A stretch of 64,000 bases of DNA, taken from Hippasteria phrygiana (Eukaryota > Echinodermata > Asteroidea > Valvatida > Goniasteridae). This document shows, piece after piece, positions 45,835-57,942 of the stretch. Position numbers and translations under genes: made by a program. Numbering within the stretch: the first letter of the stretch is position 1; the number at the start of each line of letters is the position of its first letter. Below the pieces are notes generated by a model. The model was given only the letters and a program-made list of their open reading frames with translations. It was not told the origin of the DNA and made no database searches. The stretch lies in assembly GCA_037893225.1 (NCBI GenBank), contig JAZGUH010000271.1, forward strand, positions 186,001-250,000, read 5' to 3'.

Positions 45835-46438
45835 TAGGGGTGTGCATTTATGGGTATTAAAAGAACAAGGTACCCGATTGAAAAAAATACGGGTACCCGG
45901 GTACCCGGGTACCCGTTAAAGAAACCCAACCTAAAACTTCCAATCCTGGAAGTTGTAATAATGTCTTTCTCTGAATTCAGACAAAATTCTGAAAATCTCC
46001 AGTCATGCCTGTCCAGTAAACATGATCACTTCTCCACCTTTGCGTGTGCCGGCACGCGCATGCACCGGCATCATCACAAAAGACTTGTCCGGAAGCTTTA
46101 TACAGTTGTATTTATTGTAAATTGAGGCATGTTATTATGTCTCGTCGAGGCTCTTATCTATACCCAGACTGCAAAAACCAGGACCAGTAAATTCCCTTTT
46201 GTCAACTTTCATGAGCGTCATAAACGTGAAATCTGTGCTGTTTTCCCACATAGTCCAGTTATAATTTTGAAAATTCCCCACAAATAACATTCAGAACCTT
46301 TCTTTTTTCATTGTCTGGGAAGTACATGTAACTATGCGATAATGTAAAGTTGTACGGGTACTCGATTCCATAATCTGGAACCGGTTCCTGACATGAAAGG
46401 TCGGGTAGTCGGGCACCCGGTTCCAATGCACACCCCTA
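45835..46438. mobile_element. hAT-type element, TAGGGGTGTGCATT ends
   Basis: The terminal repeats are TAGGGGTGTGCATT and AATGCACACCCCTA. Flanks TGTCCCAT (45827-45834) and GGTCCCAT (46439-46446) form an 8-bp duplication with one mismatch. Subterminal CGGGTACCCGGGTACCCG links it to 8601-10954. It is 604 bp and non-coding. Confidence 0.9.
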
Positions 46439-47034
46439 GGTCCCATATATGTATGTTGCTGCAAATGAAACCTTAATGTTAGCCCCAAATATACCTTTTC
46501 CACATTCTCAAAGCATCATGAGAACAGCATCAGCCCTTTAATACTGGCATTAGAAAAACAAGTGCATTAGAATGGACGAGATTGGTCGCATTGGTCACAT
46601 GTTGGTTGTCATGGTTGCAAAAATCCTCTTCTGATTGGCTAATATTAGTAATAATGCGACATTATTAGCTGTTCTAATTCCAGAGAGTTGCATTCATCAG
46701 TAAGTGGTACCCAGTGAGAGGGATTCTCCAATTATTTCCTTACTTCTATTAGTAGGGAGGACAAAGTAAAATTTCACCTTCAAGCTATAGCCTTCTAGTG
46801 TGGTTCAAACCATAAAGCTCATTGACACAAGCCATTTGCTTTTTGTTTAAGGAAAATCTGCCAAGGCATTGCGGAGTTCAAGATCAACGTGAAAATATTG
46901 TTGCCCAGCAATAAAAAGTCATAAATCACTTATACTTTTCCCATTTTTAAAGAAGCCATCTTTTGCAAAATGACTTACGAGAGAACCGCAACTTTGAGCA
47001 ATCTGTTAACATACGTGTATTTTTTCCATTACAG

Positions 47035-47067
47035 GAGTTCCACAACCCTCAAGAATCTCCATGCTAT
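47035..47067 (+). pseudogene. Exon-like copy in unit B cut by a MITE
   Basis: The acceptor TTTTTCCATTACAG and the start STTLKNL match 43446. The frame then runs into the MITE at 47068 and terminates within it. Confidence 0.3.
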
Positions 47068-47993
47068 AGCCCCTGTCACATAGTAGCATATAGAGCTAAC
47101 TTATGCCTAGCGTACAGATTTTTTTCCCGAAATTTGGCAAAGTCCAGATACGCGCAAATACGCTCAAATTTGCGGCCAAAATCTGTCTCTCAACGAACTC
47201 CCTGGCGTATAAGACGAATGCCCAATGAATGAGGAACGATTGCTGATCGTATAACTAGCGTCCATAGTAACGAATGACAGCGCATGCGTAGCGTCCATCC
47301 AACGAATGCCGAGCGTACACAACGAATGACCAGCGAATGCCCAACGTATGTCTAGCGTGTTGCGGCCGGTCACGTGACGTGTCTCGGCTGACCCACACTT
47401 CACCAAGATACCTCGGACAGTCAACATCTTCAGACCAGTTGAGCTGAGCAGAAATGATGAAGGAGCTACTCGCGGCCGCTGTGACATCACAGACTGAAAA
47501 ACGCTACCTGTACTGCAGCTGTACTGTGGACGCACGTTGCTATATCGGTAGACTAGCGTCAAGCACGTTAGATGGACGCCTTGTGAAAGTTGATGTAGGT
47601 CGGAATACGCTGTGTATTCGTTGACCATTCGTTAGACAAACGCTATGTATACGTTGTGCATTCGCTATGGCAAAGTTCCAGATGGGTTGGACGTATTAGG
47701 ACGAACAGCGGACGAAGAAAAAACGTACACCCAACGTGCGAAACGTTCACACAGTGAATGCTCAACGTATACATAGCGTATTGATCAGTACGTTGTCACA
47801 CGCTCAACATTTTGAACATGTCCAAAATAAAAAATCGACCCCAGCGTACCTCTGCGAACCCCTACGAACAGCTAACGAATACAACGTATGTCAAACGCGT
47901 CACGAACGAATGGCAACTTACGCGAACGTACACCCAAATTTCTAAAAATTTTGGGCATACGTTGGCTCTATATGCTACTATGTGACAGGGGCT
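47068..47993. mobile_element. 926-bp MITE with 29-bp perfect terminal repeats
   Basis: The ends are AGCCCCTGTCACATAGTAGC... and its exact complement over at least 29 bases. The interior is packed with degenerate words (AACGAATGCC, AGCGTAC, CAACGTAT) in both orientations and is CpG-rich compared with its surroundings. It has no transposase and no clear target duplication (flanks TAT and TTA). Confidence 0.85.
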
Positions 47994-48868
47994 TTAGTTA
48001 GGCAAGCCTGAAAATTGGCCATAAATCAGTTACAAACCTGTCTTAACCTGAAGGTTGTCAGATAGTCCACTTTGGTATTATGTAATGTTGGAAAGAAATG
48101 CTCCATTTTCAAAAAATCAAATCTAGAAAAGTATTTTTCTAATTTTTTGGAACATTTCTAGAAAACAGCCGGCTCTTTTACCTGATCAATCTTAAGACTA
48201 TCTGCTATTGAAGCCTAATTAATTTTAAAAAAAATATTAATTAAGGCCTAATGACAACTTCCACTCATAGCCAAATGCACTATTATGCATGTTTTTTCAA
48301 CTTTTATGTATTCTAGTAGTGAAAGCAGGGTAAGCTCGTCACAACTTAGTTAAAAGTATGACTTTTAATAATTTTTTATTTAAATAGCATATTTATTCGC
48401 ATAATGAAGAAATACTTGCCACTTTTGAGCTTGCTTAAAAAATTGCCCACAAGCATGACAAGGTAATTCTTGGGATGAAAATAATGCTTTTATGGAAGCC
48501 CAAGAAAAAATGTTTTAATAATAATTAGGATTTGGTGAATAACTTTTCTAGCCATGCTAATTAAAATGTAAAAATGTTTGTACATGTATTATACTTTTGT
48601 GTAATAAAGAAAAAACAGTTCCAATTCTTGTCAAGAACAGATATGATCTCTGACTCTTTTATATTTAAAGTGTGGCCCTGAAAAAGGCCGGGTTTTTCAT
48701 GGTGTTTTGTACTAGTAGTACTACCATGGATGTTTTCTTTCCTCCATTGGAAGTACAGAAGCTCAGTTGCTTCCTTTGACTGGCACAGACTCTTGCATGC
48801 TGCTTTGACTGGTACAGACCTTTTTGTGCCATTTCAGCACTCCAGGCGGATTGGTTTTTTTTCCTTAA

Positions 48869-49010
48869 CCCTAACCCTGCCAGACGCAGCACAGTGCATC
48901 TGTGGTGACAGCTTGACCTTGCTGCACTCTGCACACAAGTCAATGTGACAAAGTATGCAATCTGATGCGTCTGGCAGGGTTTCTAGCCAAAATACCCTGG
49001 AGGGTTAGGG
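48869..49010. mobile_element. TTAA MITE, 142-bp family
   Basis: Left TTAA is at 48865-48868; the right flank is GTAA. It is nearly identical to 41676-41817, and to 52525-52666 in reverse. Confidence 0.85.
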
Positions 49011-50070
49011 GTAATAGAAATTAGGATATCAACAAAAATCTACAATTTAAGAAAAATGTGCAAATTAAAAGAAGAAAAAAATCTTCAAAATCAAAGTTTC
49101 AAAAGAGGAAAAACAACACTTGTTAGGCCTAAACATGTTTTAACAATGTCTATCCAAATGAACAGGATTCACACTGTATAATTTACAAGACCGGATTTTT
49201 TTGTGAGGAATTCATTGGTTAAAGTGTACAAAATGAATTTAAATTACTAACTTGGTTAATAACTTGGTTAATAATAATTTTTTAATAGAAAACACACAAA
49301 AAGAAGCTCGAAAAAGTTCAAAAACGTACCAGTCAAGCCATACAACGTAAACAAAGCACAACAATGCATACACCGACACCACGTGTGAGTCTGGCTCTGC
49401 TCTATTTGCTGAGCCTAATAAAGCCTCTATTATAGAGGCGAATCACAGACCGACTGCTGAATCACCAAACTATTTCCCAGATTAATTAAAACACTAGACA
49501 TTACAAAAGTATGGCCCACATGCAGTTGGATAGAGCATGAGATAGGCTTTCCAATGATGTATGGGGGAAGGGCATACCTCCTAACAATCCGGGGTTATTC
49601 TCTTTCCAAGATTTCTTTTGTTTTAAGACTTAATTAATATTCATGAGGAATCTTTTAACAGTTTGCACGCTACAAATTTGAGTTTAAGCTTTAATTTGAA
49701 TCCGGGATCGTCAAAATTGATAATCGGATGGCGATGCCCCTCCTTCCTAAAAATGGGTTCGACTGTAATTTGTTATTGGACTATTTTTGAGCGGTAAATT
49801 TAAAAGTAGATTTTCACGTTTTTGGCAATTTTCGGGCGATGTTTTTCCTTTTAATTCGACACTAGATTTCTATCAAACTTGTTTTAAAGTGTAAAAAACT
49901 AAAAGTAGCCTACTGTACGTATCTTACTTTGGAATAAGTTGTAACTTTTTTCTAGAGAGAAATACATTTTTGAAGTTAGAAATTATAGATAAAAGCGGTG
50001 CTTTTCCCCTAGTTTTAATGTGAGGGCACTGTTGCCTTTGGCCTTCCTACTTATATTTCCATTTAAAATG

Positions 50071-50911
50071 GATTTTTCTGGATATTTTCCTTCATGCAAA
50101 GATTTGCAAACAGAGTATCTCTCAACTCATGACAGATATATATTTAGGCTTTTTAGCATAAAATAAATTAATATTTGGACTGGTTCACAGTGCCATAGGC
50201 TTGTGTATAAATTACAAAGTTTCTTTGGCCTCCATATGCACAATGTTACTATGTATTGAGAATGTCGAAAAGGTTTATTGGTAAATGGTAACAACCACGC
50301 CCCCTCCCCTGGATGTGCATGAGACGTTGTGCCTTGTGGGTTCCCACATCTTCCCACACACTAAATGAAACATGTTCGTCACACTCATTACAAATACATA
50401 ATTCAGGATTTAACTGCTGAAATAGTACCTTTATACTCCAGTGCTGTGCTTCGAGTGAAACAAGTTGACTTTGGTGACATTTTCAGGGCTAAACTCGGTC
50501 AAAGTTTGCAAGAAAATTACAGAAGAACATCAAAACATGGTTTTTACGAGAAGACAGAAGAGGGCGCTGTAATTTGTTTTCATAAAATCTTTTCAAGGCG
50601 TCACATCTGATCCATGTCCTGCATGCATCGGATTACATGCAAGGGTGGCATAAGATTCCCAAATGTTCAGACTAGTAAATGAAGTATTACACTAATATAT
50701 GCCAAAATGAAAGTTTGGGTGAAAACTCGAGAATACTCTAAGTGTTCTAACTTTGTGTTTAGTTTCAGCGACCCGAAAGAGACCAGCTAAACTTAGTCTG
50801 GTGCTGCTTCCTTCCTAATTTGCCTTGGATTAATAAGGTGTGGATACCAAAATCCAGACACGAACACGTCAATATTTTGCTGTGTGTACGTGTGAACGAC
50901 CGATCGTCATT
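50071..50911. promoter_or_regulatory. Upstream region of YIPF6
   Basis: This stretch holds the presumed promoter and 5' untranslated region of YIPF6. No TATA box is evident in the last 150 bases. An 81-codon open frame (50365-50610) has no recognisable similarity and is not called. Confidence 0.4.
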
Positions 50912-53900
50912 ATGGCAGACGTTATTACGATAGAGCCTTCTCAAAAGGTTTGCTTTTTGTGTCTTAAATCCAATTCATTTATATCGGGTGGGTAAATGAG
51001 TTACTTGGTAGTTGATTCTAACTATTTAAAATTTGTTGCAAAACATTATTGAGTGGTTTGATCGAAGAACTAGCCTACATGCATCATGCAAATAATCGTT
51101 AAATTGAAATCAACAGAGGGCGCTACATTCGCTTGTTTTCATTGAGCAAGTTTGATCAAGGACTATAGACTAGTTAACCATAGTTCGACTAACTCTGATC
51201 GAACGCACGCTAGTCAACGATGGTTGGACTAGTCTAGTTGACGATTCGCGACCAGCCTACCGAGGCTGGTCGCATCGCTGGTTACCAATCAATAGCCGTT
51301 TTAATAGCACAGTGCAGAGAGGACCAGTTATCAGAAAAATGGCGAAAAAACGTAAATATTCAGCAGCAGTGAACGATCGTTTTTTGTTACTTTGTCTTTC
51401 TTTGAACATGTCGAAATAATGCACACGTTACCACTTGTGACATTGTTGATATACTGAACAAATATCGTCCGTCTCGCTTTCATCTATAAACTCGTCCAAA
51501 AATGTAAACAAACTAGCCACCGCCATTTTCTCATGGTCGCGTTTAACATGACAATAGTTCGACTAGAGTCGTTCGCACTTCAACTTCAGTGCTCATGCGC
51601 TACGTACGTCACGAACCAACCACTAGTTAACCATTGGCCCCTGATCGAACTTGCTCATTATTTATGCACCTATCAGGAAAGAGTTCCATATCCGGACATC
51701 ACTTATACTTCGTGCACAAAGTCTATGGGCCATGAGTATGACAGAAAAAGTCAAAAGTATTTTCAAAGAATAAGTTGAAATTGTTTCCCTCCTAACTTCG
51801 TGTTTCTTCATCAGATTTACACTTTTTGGTCGTTTTAAAGGGAAAATAAGTGATGTCCGGATATGGAACTCTTTCCAAAAATACTAATCCTGATGTTGGG
51901 GTGCGGGAGTGGTGGGGGGGGGGGGGGGGGAGGGTGTGGGAGGGGTGCGGGAGAGGGGTGGGGAAGGGGGGGGGGGACATGTAGGTAGGCCTAGATAATA
52001 AATATAATAGATTTGAGCCGTTCATGTATCATCGCAAACACCGCCTGCTTGAGTTTATAATATGCAGTGCTACTGCTAGGCCCTACTGTTTGTTTGGGGT
52101 TGGAGGGAAAATGTCTGTTATGTAAGGCAGAAACACAGCATGAACTAAGAAGTAAAGTTGAAGTAGTACTTTGTAGTTGTAAATATCTTGACTCCTGTCA
52201 TGATACACTCAAGAGACTCAGTGCTACAGAGTGGTATTTTGTAGTCTTCACTACAAATGAATGCCTGGGATGTTGGGGTTAATTACTTATTTAATTGTGG
52301 CAAAAAATACCTCAAGTTTGACCAGATTTCGGTGGCTGCTTTTGAACAGTTGGAGACCAAGTTCACAGACTTGGAGTTGGAACACCCCGTGGATGGAGAT
52401 ATCACGATACCTGGGGCTCTTGAAGATGACTCGGAAGTGTCAACACTGGACGAGCCAGTCAGGGAGACTTTGGTATGTTTCAGGCTGGATGCATGGTTTA
52501 AGTCCGACATCTTTAGACCCTTAACCCTAACCCTCCAGGGTATTTTGGCTAGAAACCCTGCCAGACGCATCAGATTGCATACTTTGTCACATTGACTTGT
52601 GTACAGAGTGCAGCAAGGTCAAGCTGTCACCACAGATGCACTGTGCTGCGTCTGGCAGGGTTAGGGTTAATAGTAATTGTTTTCTTTTGGATTCAGCATT
52701 GAGCCAAACCTGGCTTCCTAAACCTGGCTGTAATGCTGTAAAGTAATATACATGTAGTTCCTTGTCGATTATTTTGTTTCCTCTTTCATATTTCCAGATG
52801 AGAGACTTAAGAGCGGTCGGAGTGAAGTTGTTCCATGTACTGTACCCAAAACAAAGTAAATCACTCCTTAAAGAATGTAAGTTGCTTTAAAAACTTTTAG
52901 ATTTCCTCATTTTACTAGGAAGTTTTCTCAACCTGTCAAAATCCAACACTGTGCAGTATACCGATGGCACATTATTTGGACTTGGACAAACTGGGGCATC
53001 ATAGCTCCATGTAAAGTAATGGTGCCAAGGCGCTACAGTCCTGAACCCATCAAGATTAGACAAAACCTGCTGTTGGAGTTTGTAAGGCTTGGGGTAGTTA
53101 GGGTTAACCTAAAAAATGTCGCATTGGTTAACATACCAACTTGCATACGAGGCACTGTTATTGTTGGGGTGCTGGTATGCCGTTACTACCACTGAAGGGG
53201 CTGTGCAGCTGAGTGTAAATGTGAACAATAGGCACCACACTGAAGAGTAGTGGCCCTATTCATCGCACGCGGAGCCCCTCCCCTTTCGTGTGAATGAAAG
53301 CTTTGTTTTAAAAAGCCCCATCTATTCATTACACTCTCATTCAAGAAGAATATAGTTGAATGATAATAGATTGTGTATGTGCAGGAATGCGGCTATACCT
53401 GACAACCAAACCCTGTGGTGTCACCTCAAACCGTGGCCATGGCCGCTAGCCGGCCGCAAGGGGTAAGATGCGTTGCGTAACGTGTAAAGATCCAAATTCT
53501 TACAGCTGATGTTTCTTTGTCACTTCTCTAGGGGATCTGTGGGGCCCACTGGTGCTGTGTACTCTGTTTGCTATGTAAGTATGACATTGATTCACATATG
53601 TACCTCGAGTTAAGTTTGAGTTCAAAATATCAGTTAATAAAAAAAAAAAAAAACACACACACACACAGTCATGTAAACGGGTGCAATCGTGGACCTCCCA
53701 TTGTTCCTCTTTTGTTTATACTTTAACTTTTTCGGAAGGCCTCCCATTGGTTTTGTACACGATTTTCAATCGTGGACCTTGACTCAATCGTGGACCCTAT
53801 TGTCCTCTTTGTTAAAGGTCCACGGTTTGAATAGCTATACAAACTCACAATAGTCCTGTTTTACTATGCTACTAAGGACTCAAGCTGTTCTCTTCCATTG

Positions 53901-56900
53901 TTCCCATTGTTTGGACTTAAACTTTTTCTTAACAAAGTCCCATAAAAAGGACTTCGGCTCAGGTCCTCAGTTGTATTGTAATCACTAATCCCCTATTGTC
54001 CCAAGTCCTCAGACGTAATGGATAACCTGTGCACATACTTACCTTCCATACCTTGTGTGGACATTCCTTTGTTTTCATGTAGTTATTAAGAAAAATGGGG
54101 GGAAAAGAACTAATTTTACTCGCACTGTCAATGCTCTTTCAACTGGATTTGTTTTTATCGTGATCCCCTTAAGTGTCATTTTGTGACAGATAACTCTAAC
54201 CTCAAAATGCCTGTTTTTTCAGAGAAGGGCAAACGTTCTGTGGACATGCGCAAGTCCACATACCGTTAACTCTTCCTGTATACTGTGGACATCTTTTGTT
54301 CGCAGGTCCACACAGAGCATGCAAGGTTAGAGCACAAATTCACACAGTCACGTACCGTAATTGTGGGGACATATGCCATAGTGTTCCGTAGTCCAATGGG
54401 TCAAGTCTTGGTCAAGTCTGGATCAAAGTCTGGATTTAAGTCTTAGTAATTATTTGTTATTTGAGTTAGAGCAACCAGACATTGATTTGAGTGATGCCCG
54501 TCATACAGTTCTTGTCGTAGGGTCTGTTTACCTTTTCTTCTCTGATTTCAGGTTGCTGCAAGAGTCATCCAATTCTGATAAGGACGAGGTAGGCATGGTC
54601 ATCAATGCCCAATTCTCTGAGGTGTTTGCTCTCATCTCCTTCGGTGCCATCGTGGTCGCTGTCAACTCCAAGCTGCTTGGGGGAGTCATGTGAGTCGGTT
54701 TTAAACTAGCGGATGGGAGAAATCGGCGATTTCAAAATCCACTTATCCTAATTTTATTCAAAATAATGAACGGTTACCTGATTTCACCTGGAGTTCCCAT
54801 CCCATCATAGGCATGCCAACAAAAAGTGACGAGTGAGTTGCCGTTTGAAAAGCCCTCCCAATGACTGGATATAGTTTGCAGGATTCAGTGACCACTGGGC
54901 GTTCACAAAAACACTCCAGAGCTGTCATGTTAAAAAAAATGCATGGGCAGGCTATTCATATACCAAGATAGAAGACCACTTGCAGTTACAATCAGAGATC
55001 ATTGAGCAAGTTGGAGTATGTTCCAATTGTTTTTTTTTAGTCTGTGTGACACAAAATGGAAGGCTTAATTTTTTTAAGGTTGCTTTAGTATATCCGGTTT
55101 CCAAAATCGAAACCGAATAGTGGAATTCAAACTGAATGTTAAAAAATCCGGATATCCACCACTCTTTTAAACACAAAGGCAATCAAATTCAACATTTCTT
55201 TCACAACTGAAGTATTAAATATATGGGCAAACCTGTCTTTGGTTTATAATTGTGTATACTGATTGCAAAGAAATTGAACACTTGGACAGTTAGATTTTTG
55301 CCCTTCTCGACACGGAAGAATGAAGAAAATCTCTCCTAATTTCCATCATCCCAGACACAAAATTGGATCTTACATCGCTTGTACATGTACAGTTGCCCGT
55401 GTTCTAATGAAAAAAAATGAAATCCTTGTTTTTTTGTATTGAAAACGTGTTTTCAGTTATTTTTCAACAAGGCAGGGTATCTTTCCTGCTGAACAATTCA
55501 GCCCGAGGAATTTGGCTTTGAAAGTAATGCTTACTTGTTCATTTTTCTCTGGTGTAGTTCCTTCTTCCAGAGTGTTTGCGTGCTCGGTTACTGCATCTTG
55601 CCCCTGGTCATCGGCCTGATCGTCTGCCGACTCATCGGGCTCGGCGGAGAGAACCAACTGTTGTTCTTCATCCGTCTGGTCATTGTCATCTGCGCCTTTG
55701 TGTGGTCAACATTTGGTATGTATGAGATAAGGTCCCTGACTTTTTTTTACGTGAAATTCTTTTGTCAAATCCTGAAAACTCAAGCTTCAGTTTAAGAACC
55801 AAGTCCCCCAGTGGCGAGTAACTCTCACTTGTCGAAAGTAGTCACAAATCAGGTATTAAAGTCGAGTCGAGTCACAACTCCTAAAGGTAGAGTCCAAGTC
55901 CAACTCATCCAAAAAAGTTTGATCCCTGGCTATACGGCATTATGGGTTTATGACTTCTGACTGGCGCCCCCCGAACAAAGACACCGACAATTTGGGAGAC
56001 CGCCAACATAGCTCAGTTGGTATAGTGCGGTGTGATATTCCGGAGGTCACAGGTCTTGCCAGTTTTCCTTGTGCACTTTGAAAATTCATCCCCCAAAAAA
56101 ACTTGACATCAAATTTCCTTTCCAAAGTTTTCAGTAGCAGTTTTAGGGGATAAAATATAACGAAATCTAGTCAGTTCATGTGAGCTGAGACGAAAAATAT
56201 GAATCATAACAAAATGTGACTTGGAGTTACACTCGAGTTTAAGTTGTACAGTGCTGGTAAATGCAAAAACGGAAAGTTAGAACTGACACCCTAACTTATA
56301 CTGTGTCAAGTTGTTTTGGCACAGAACAAAACTTCCCAAATAAATGTCACACCACAACAAAATTATGTTGGATTCGGAGGTCCAATCCAGTGTTTGGAAT
56401 AAATGTACCTGAATGATAACTTTGTTTGCCTGGACTTTGTTGCTGTTGGAAACTGCCTTGGAATTTCTGAAGACAAAATATATACACGAAAGGTGTCAAC
56501 TACTTGAATTTAATCTAGATAAAAAGACCCCTTTACCATAAATTAAGGTTCTCTCCTGTTGATGTGATATAGACTGAGTGGCATCTGTGAAAAATTACTG
56601 ATCTCAGATATGTACAGTCGAACACCATTATAAACGAACATCATGAGATCCACAAGAAATGTTGACTATAGTCAATAATGGTATATTTTTGATACATCAA
56701 TTTAGGAGCCAAAGATGTTCGTTCTAGCCAAATGTTCGCTATAGCGATGCTCGTTATAGCGAACTTCTTCTGTACTCGTGGCCTGTGCGAACTTTACAAC
56801 CATTCACCCACATAGCTTACAATTTGTATAAATCGCTTGTTTAAAAAAAGCATCCTTTTGTCAAGAAAGGGACATATCCTTGACCATCTTTCTACATTTT

Positions 56901-57030
56901 TGTCTTTACAGCTTCACTGGCATTCCTTGCAGACAGCCAACCACAACATCGGAAGGCACTGGCCGTCTACCCCATCTTTCTTTTCTACTTTGTGATTGGC
57001 TGGATGATCATCTCGCGGAGTAGCAGATGA
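50912..57030 (+). CDS. YIPF6: YIPF6, Yip1-domain Golgi membrane protein (7 exons)
   Basis: YIPF6 is a multi-pass Yip1-family protein of the Golgi/ER that partners other YIPF proteins and Rab GTPases in vesicle traffic. Exons: 50912-50947, 52326-52472, 52798-52876, 53532-53574, 54552-54689, 55558-55715, 56912-57030. All introns are GT-AG and all phases agree, giving 239 residues against 236 in human. Family landmarks are DGDITIPG in the cytosolic N-terminus, STLDEPVRETLMRDLRAVG, HVLYPKQS, WDLWGPLVLC, NSKLLGG, FFQSVCVLGYCILPL, FLADSQP and ALAVYPIFLFYFVIGWMI near the C-terminus, spanning five expected membrane segments. Exon 1 (MADVITIEPSQK) is inferred from phase, position and total length. Exon 2 could instead start at 52350, giving 231 residues. 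Introns 1, 2, 3 and 6 carry transposon insertions. Confidence 0.95.
51144..51656. mobile_element. MITE with ATT target duplication in YIPF6 intron 1
   Basis: The ends are GAGCAAGTTTGATCA and, reversed, TGATCGAACTTGCTC, with ATT on both sides (51141-51143, 51657-51659). An inner inverted pair CTAGTTAACCAT continues the symmetry. The 3-bp duplication fits PIF/Harbinger. It is 513 bp and non-coding. Confidence 0.8.
51676..51876. mobile_element. 201-bp MITE with about 31-bp terminal repeats
   Basis: GGAAAGAGTTCCATATCC opens and GGATATGGAACTCTTTCC closes the element; the match extends to about 31 bases (through GGACATCACTTA). It lies 17 bases after the previous element, in YIPF6 intron 1. Confidence 0.8.
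51912..51978. repeat. G-rich low-complexity tract
   Basis: Long G-runs separated by T, A or GTG lie within YIPF6 intron 1 and are potentially quadruplex-forming. Confidence 0.9.
52525..52666. mobile_element. TTAA MITE, 142-bp family, in YIPF6 intron 2
   Basis: TTAA lies at 52521-52524 and 52667-52670. Ends are CCCTAACCCTCCAGGG and CTGGCAGGGTTAGGG. Orientation is opposite to the 41676 and 48869 copies. It occupies nearly half of the 325-bp intron, only 52 bases from the donor. Confidence 0.92.
52925..53106. mobile_element. Truncated TTAA MITE in YIPF6 intron 3
   Basis: Words CCAACACTGTG, GATGGCACATT, ATGGTGCCAAGGC and a right end GTTAGGG/TTAA match the 6377 and 44893 elements. The left end is lost. 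Confidence 0.7.
53640..54440. repeat. Intronic simple and GTCCA-rich repeats
   Basis: An A-run followed by (CA)n lies at about 53640-53668. From 53690 words such as CGTGGACC, CCCATTGTTCC and GGTCCACGG recur in both orientations within YIPF6 intron 4. This is probably a degenerate mobile element without clear ends. Confidence 0.45.
55919..56096 (+). mobile_element. Partial SINE in YIPF6 intron 6
   Basis: The middle (GATCCCTGGCTATACGGCAT) through a shortened tRNA-like part and a brief tail are present. The A box is damaged and the B box deleted. Confidence 0.75.
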
Positions 57031-57775
57031 GTCAACACAAGCCAATGGCAGATCCCGTTCTAGAACTTGTGTTCAGACATCTAGGTAACAATTACCAGCC
57101 CGGGAATCTACTCAGTACATGTATATAAAGTGTTGCTGGTAAAATGGAATAATTCATCACATGGCTCTTGAGCATGTACACATACATGCATTGTCGTGTC
57201 CTAGATTTAGAATGCTTCGAAACCTGACCACGCTACATCCAACAATATCCAACAATGGGTGCTTTCTGTTGGTTTTTGTTGATGTGAGCAGTGAACAAAA
57301 GATCCTTTCTTCTACTTGTTGGATTCTGTTGGATTCAGCAGGGACCCTAGAGAAAACCCGAAGGGGGTAAGGGCTAATGAAATGGGATCTTAAAAAAATA
57401 AAATTAACACACAAAAATTGCGGTATGATAGAAAATGAGTTATATTATGTGTATATATGTATTGTTCAACAATTTGGAAGCCATGGGCTATCAGTCAAAG
57501 CCCAAATGTTAGCAATGATTCTTAATGCATCATTCTTCTCTTGTACAAAGCTTTTCATTATTGGGGCTTTCTTTTCAGTTGGGTTTTGTACAAGATCATC
57601 ATGCTTTCCTTGAATTCTAATGTAAAATCTCAGCTTTTAAGGTGGCAGTATGCATGTAAATTTATAACATGATGTGCAATACTTTGTGTACAAGTAGTGT
57701 TTTTGTTTCAGTATTCAGATTGCTGTACACATAGATGTTAATCCTACTAACGCGAGTGGAGTAACAAATAATTAA
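57031..57775. other. YIPF6 3' flank / untranslated region
   Basis: It contains a CCAACA/TGTTGG-rich block (57225-57345) like 3238-3720 and an AATAAA within the A-rich run near 57400. The true cleavage site cannot be fixed from sequence alone. Confidence 0.4.
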
Positions 57776-57942
57776 GGGGATAAAAGTGTGATGACCCGGT
57801 CTTTACCATGTCAATAATAACCAAGGAGGGGTGTGACCGCTGTTAATGGACCGAGCCGAAGGCGAGGTTCAATTAACAGCGGTCACGACCCTTCAAGGTT
57901 ATTATTGACTGGTAAAGACTGGGTCATCACATTTTTATCCCC
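57776..57942. mobile_element. 167-bp hairpin element
   Basis: GGGGATAAAAGTGTGATGAC pairs with GTCATCACATTTTTATCCCC at the other end, and pairing continues inward through TCAATAATAACC and TGACCGCTGTTAAT to a loop near GAGCCGAAGGCGAGG. It is a snap-back MITE-like sequence without a clear target duplication. Confidence 0.75.

Larger units (their letters stand above)
46911..50070 (+). repeat. Tandem duplication, unit B
   Basis: This is the second copy of 43341-45330, expanded by the 926-bp MITE at 47068, the TTAA element at 48869, and about 0.8 kb of sequence (49020-49780) without a clear match in unit A. Confidence 0.7.

Noticed and set aside
48865..49014. Interstitial telomeric repeat (TTAACCCTAACCC)
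   Set aside because: Only about two units occur, always at the ends of 120-260 bp elements next to TTAA; these are transposon ends.
52283..52570. 95-codon minus-strand frame
   Set aside because: It is the shadow of YIPF6 exon 2 and a TTAA MITE.
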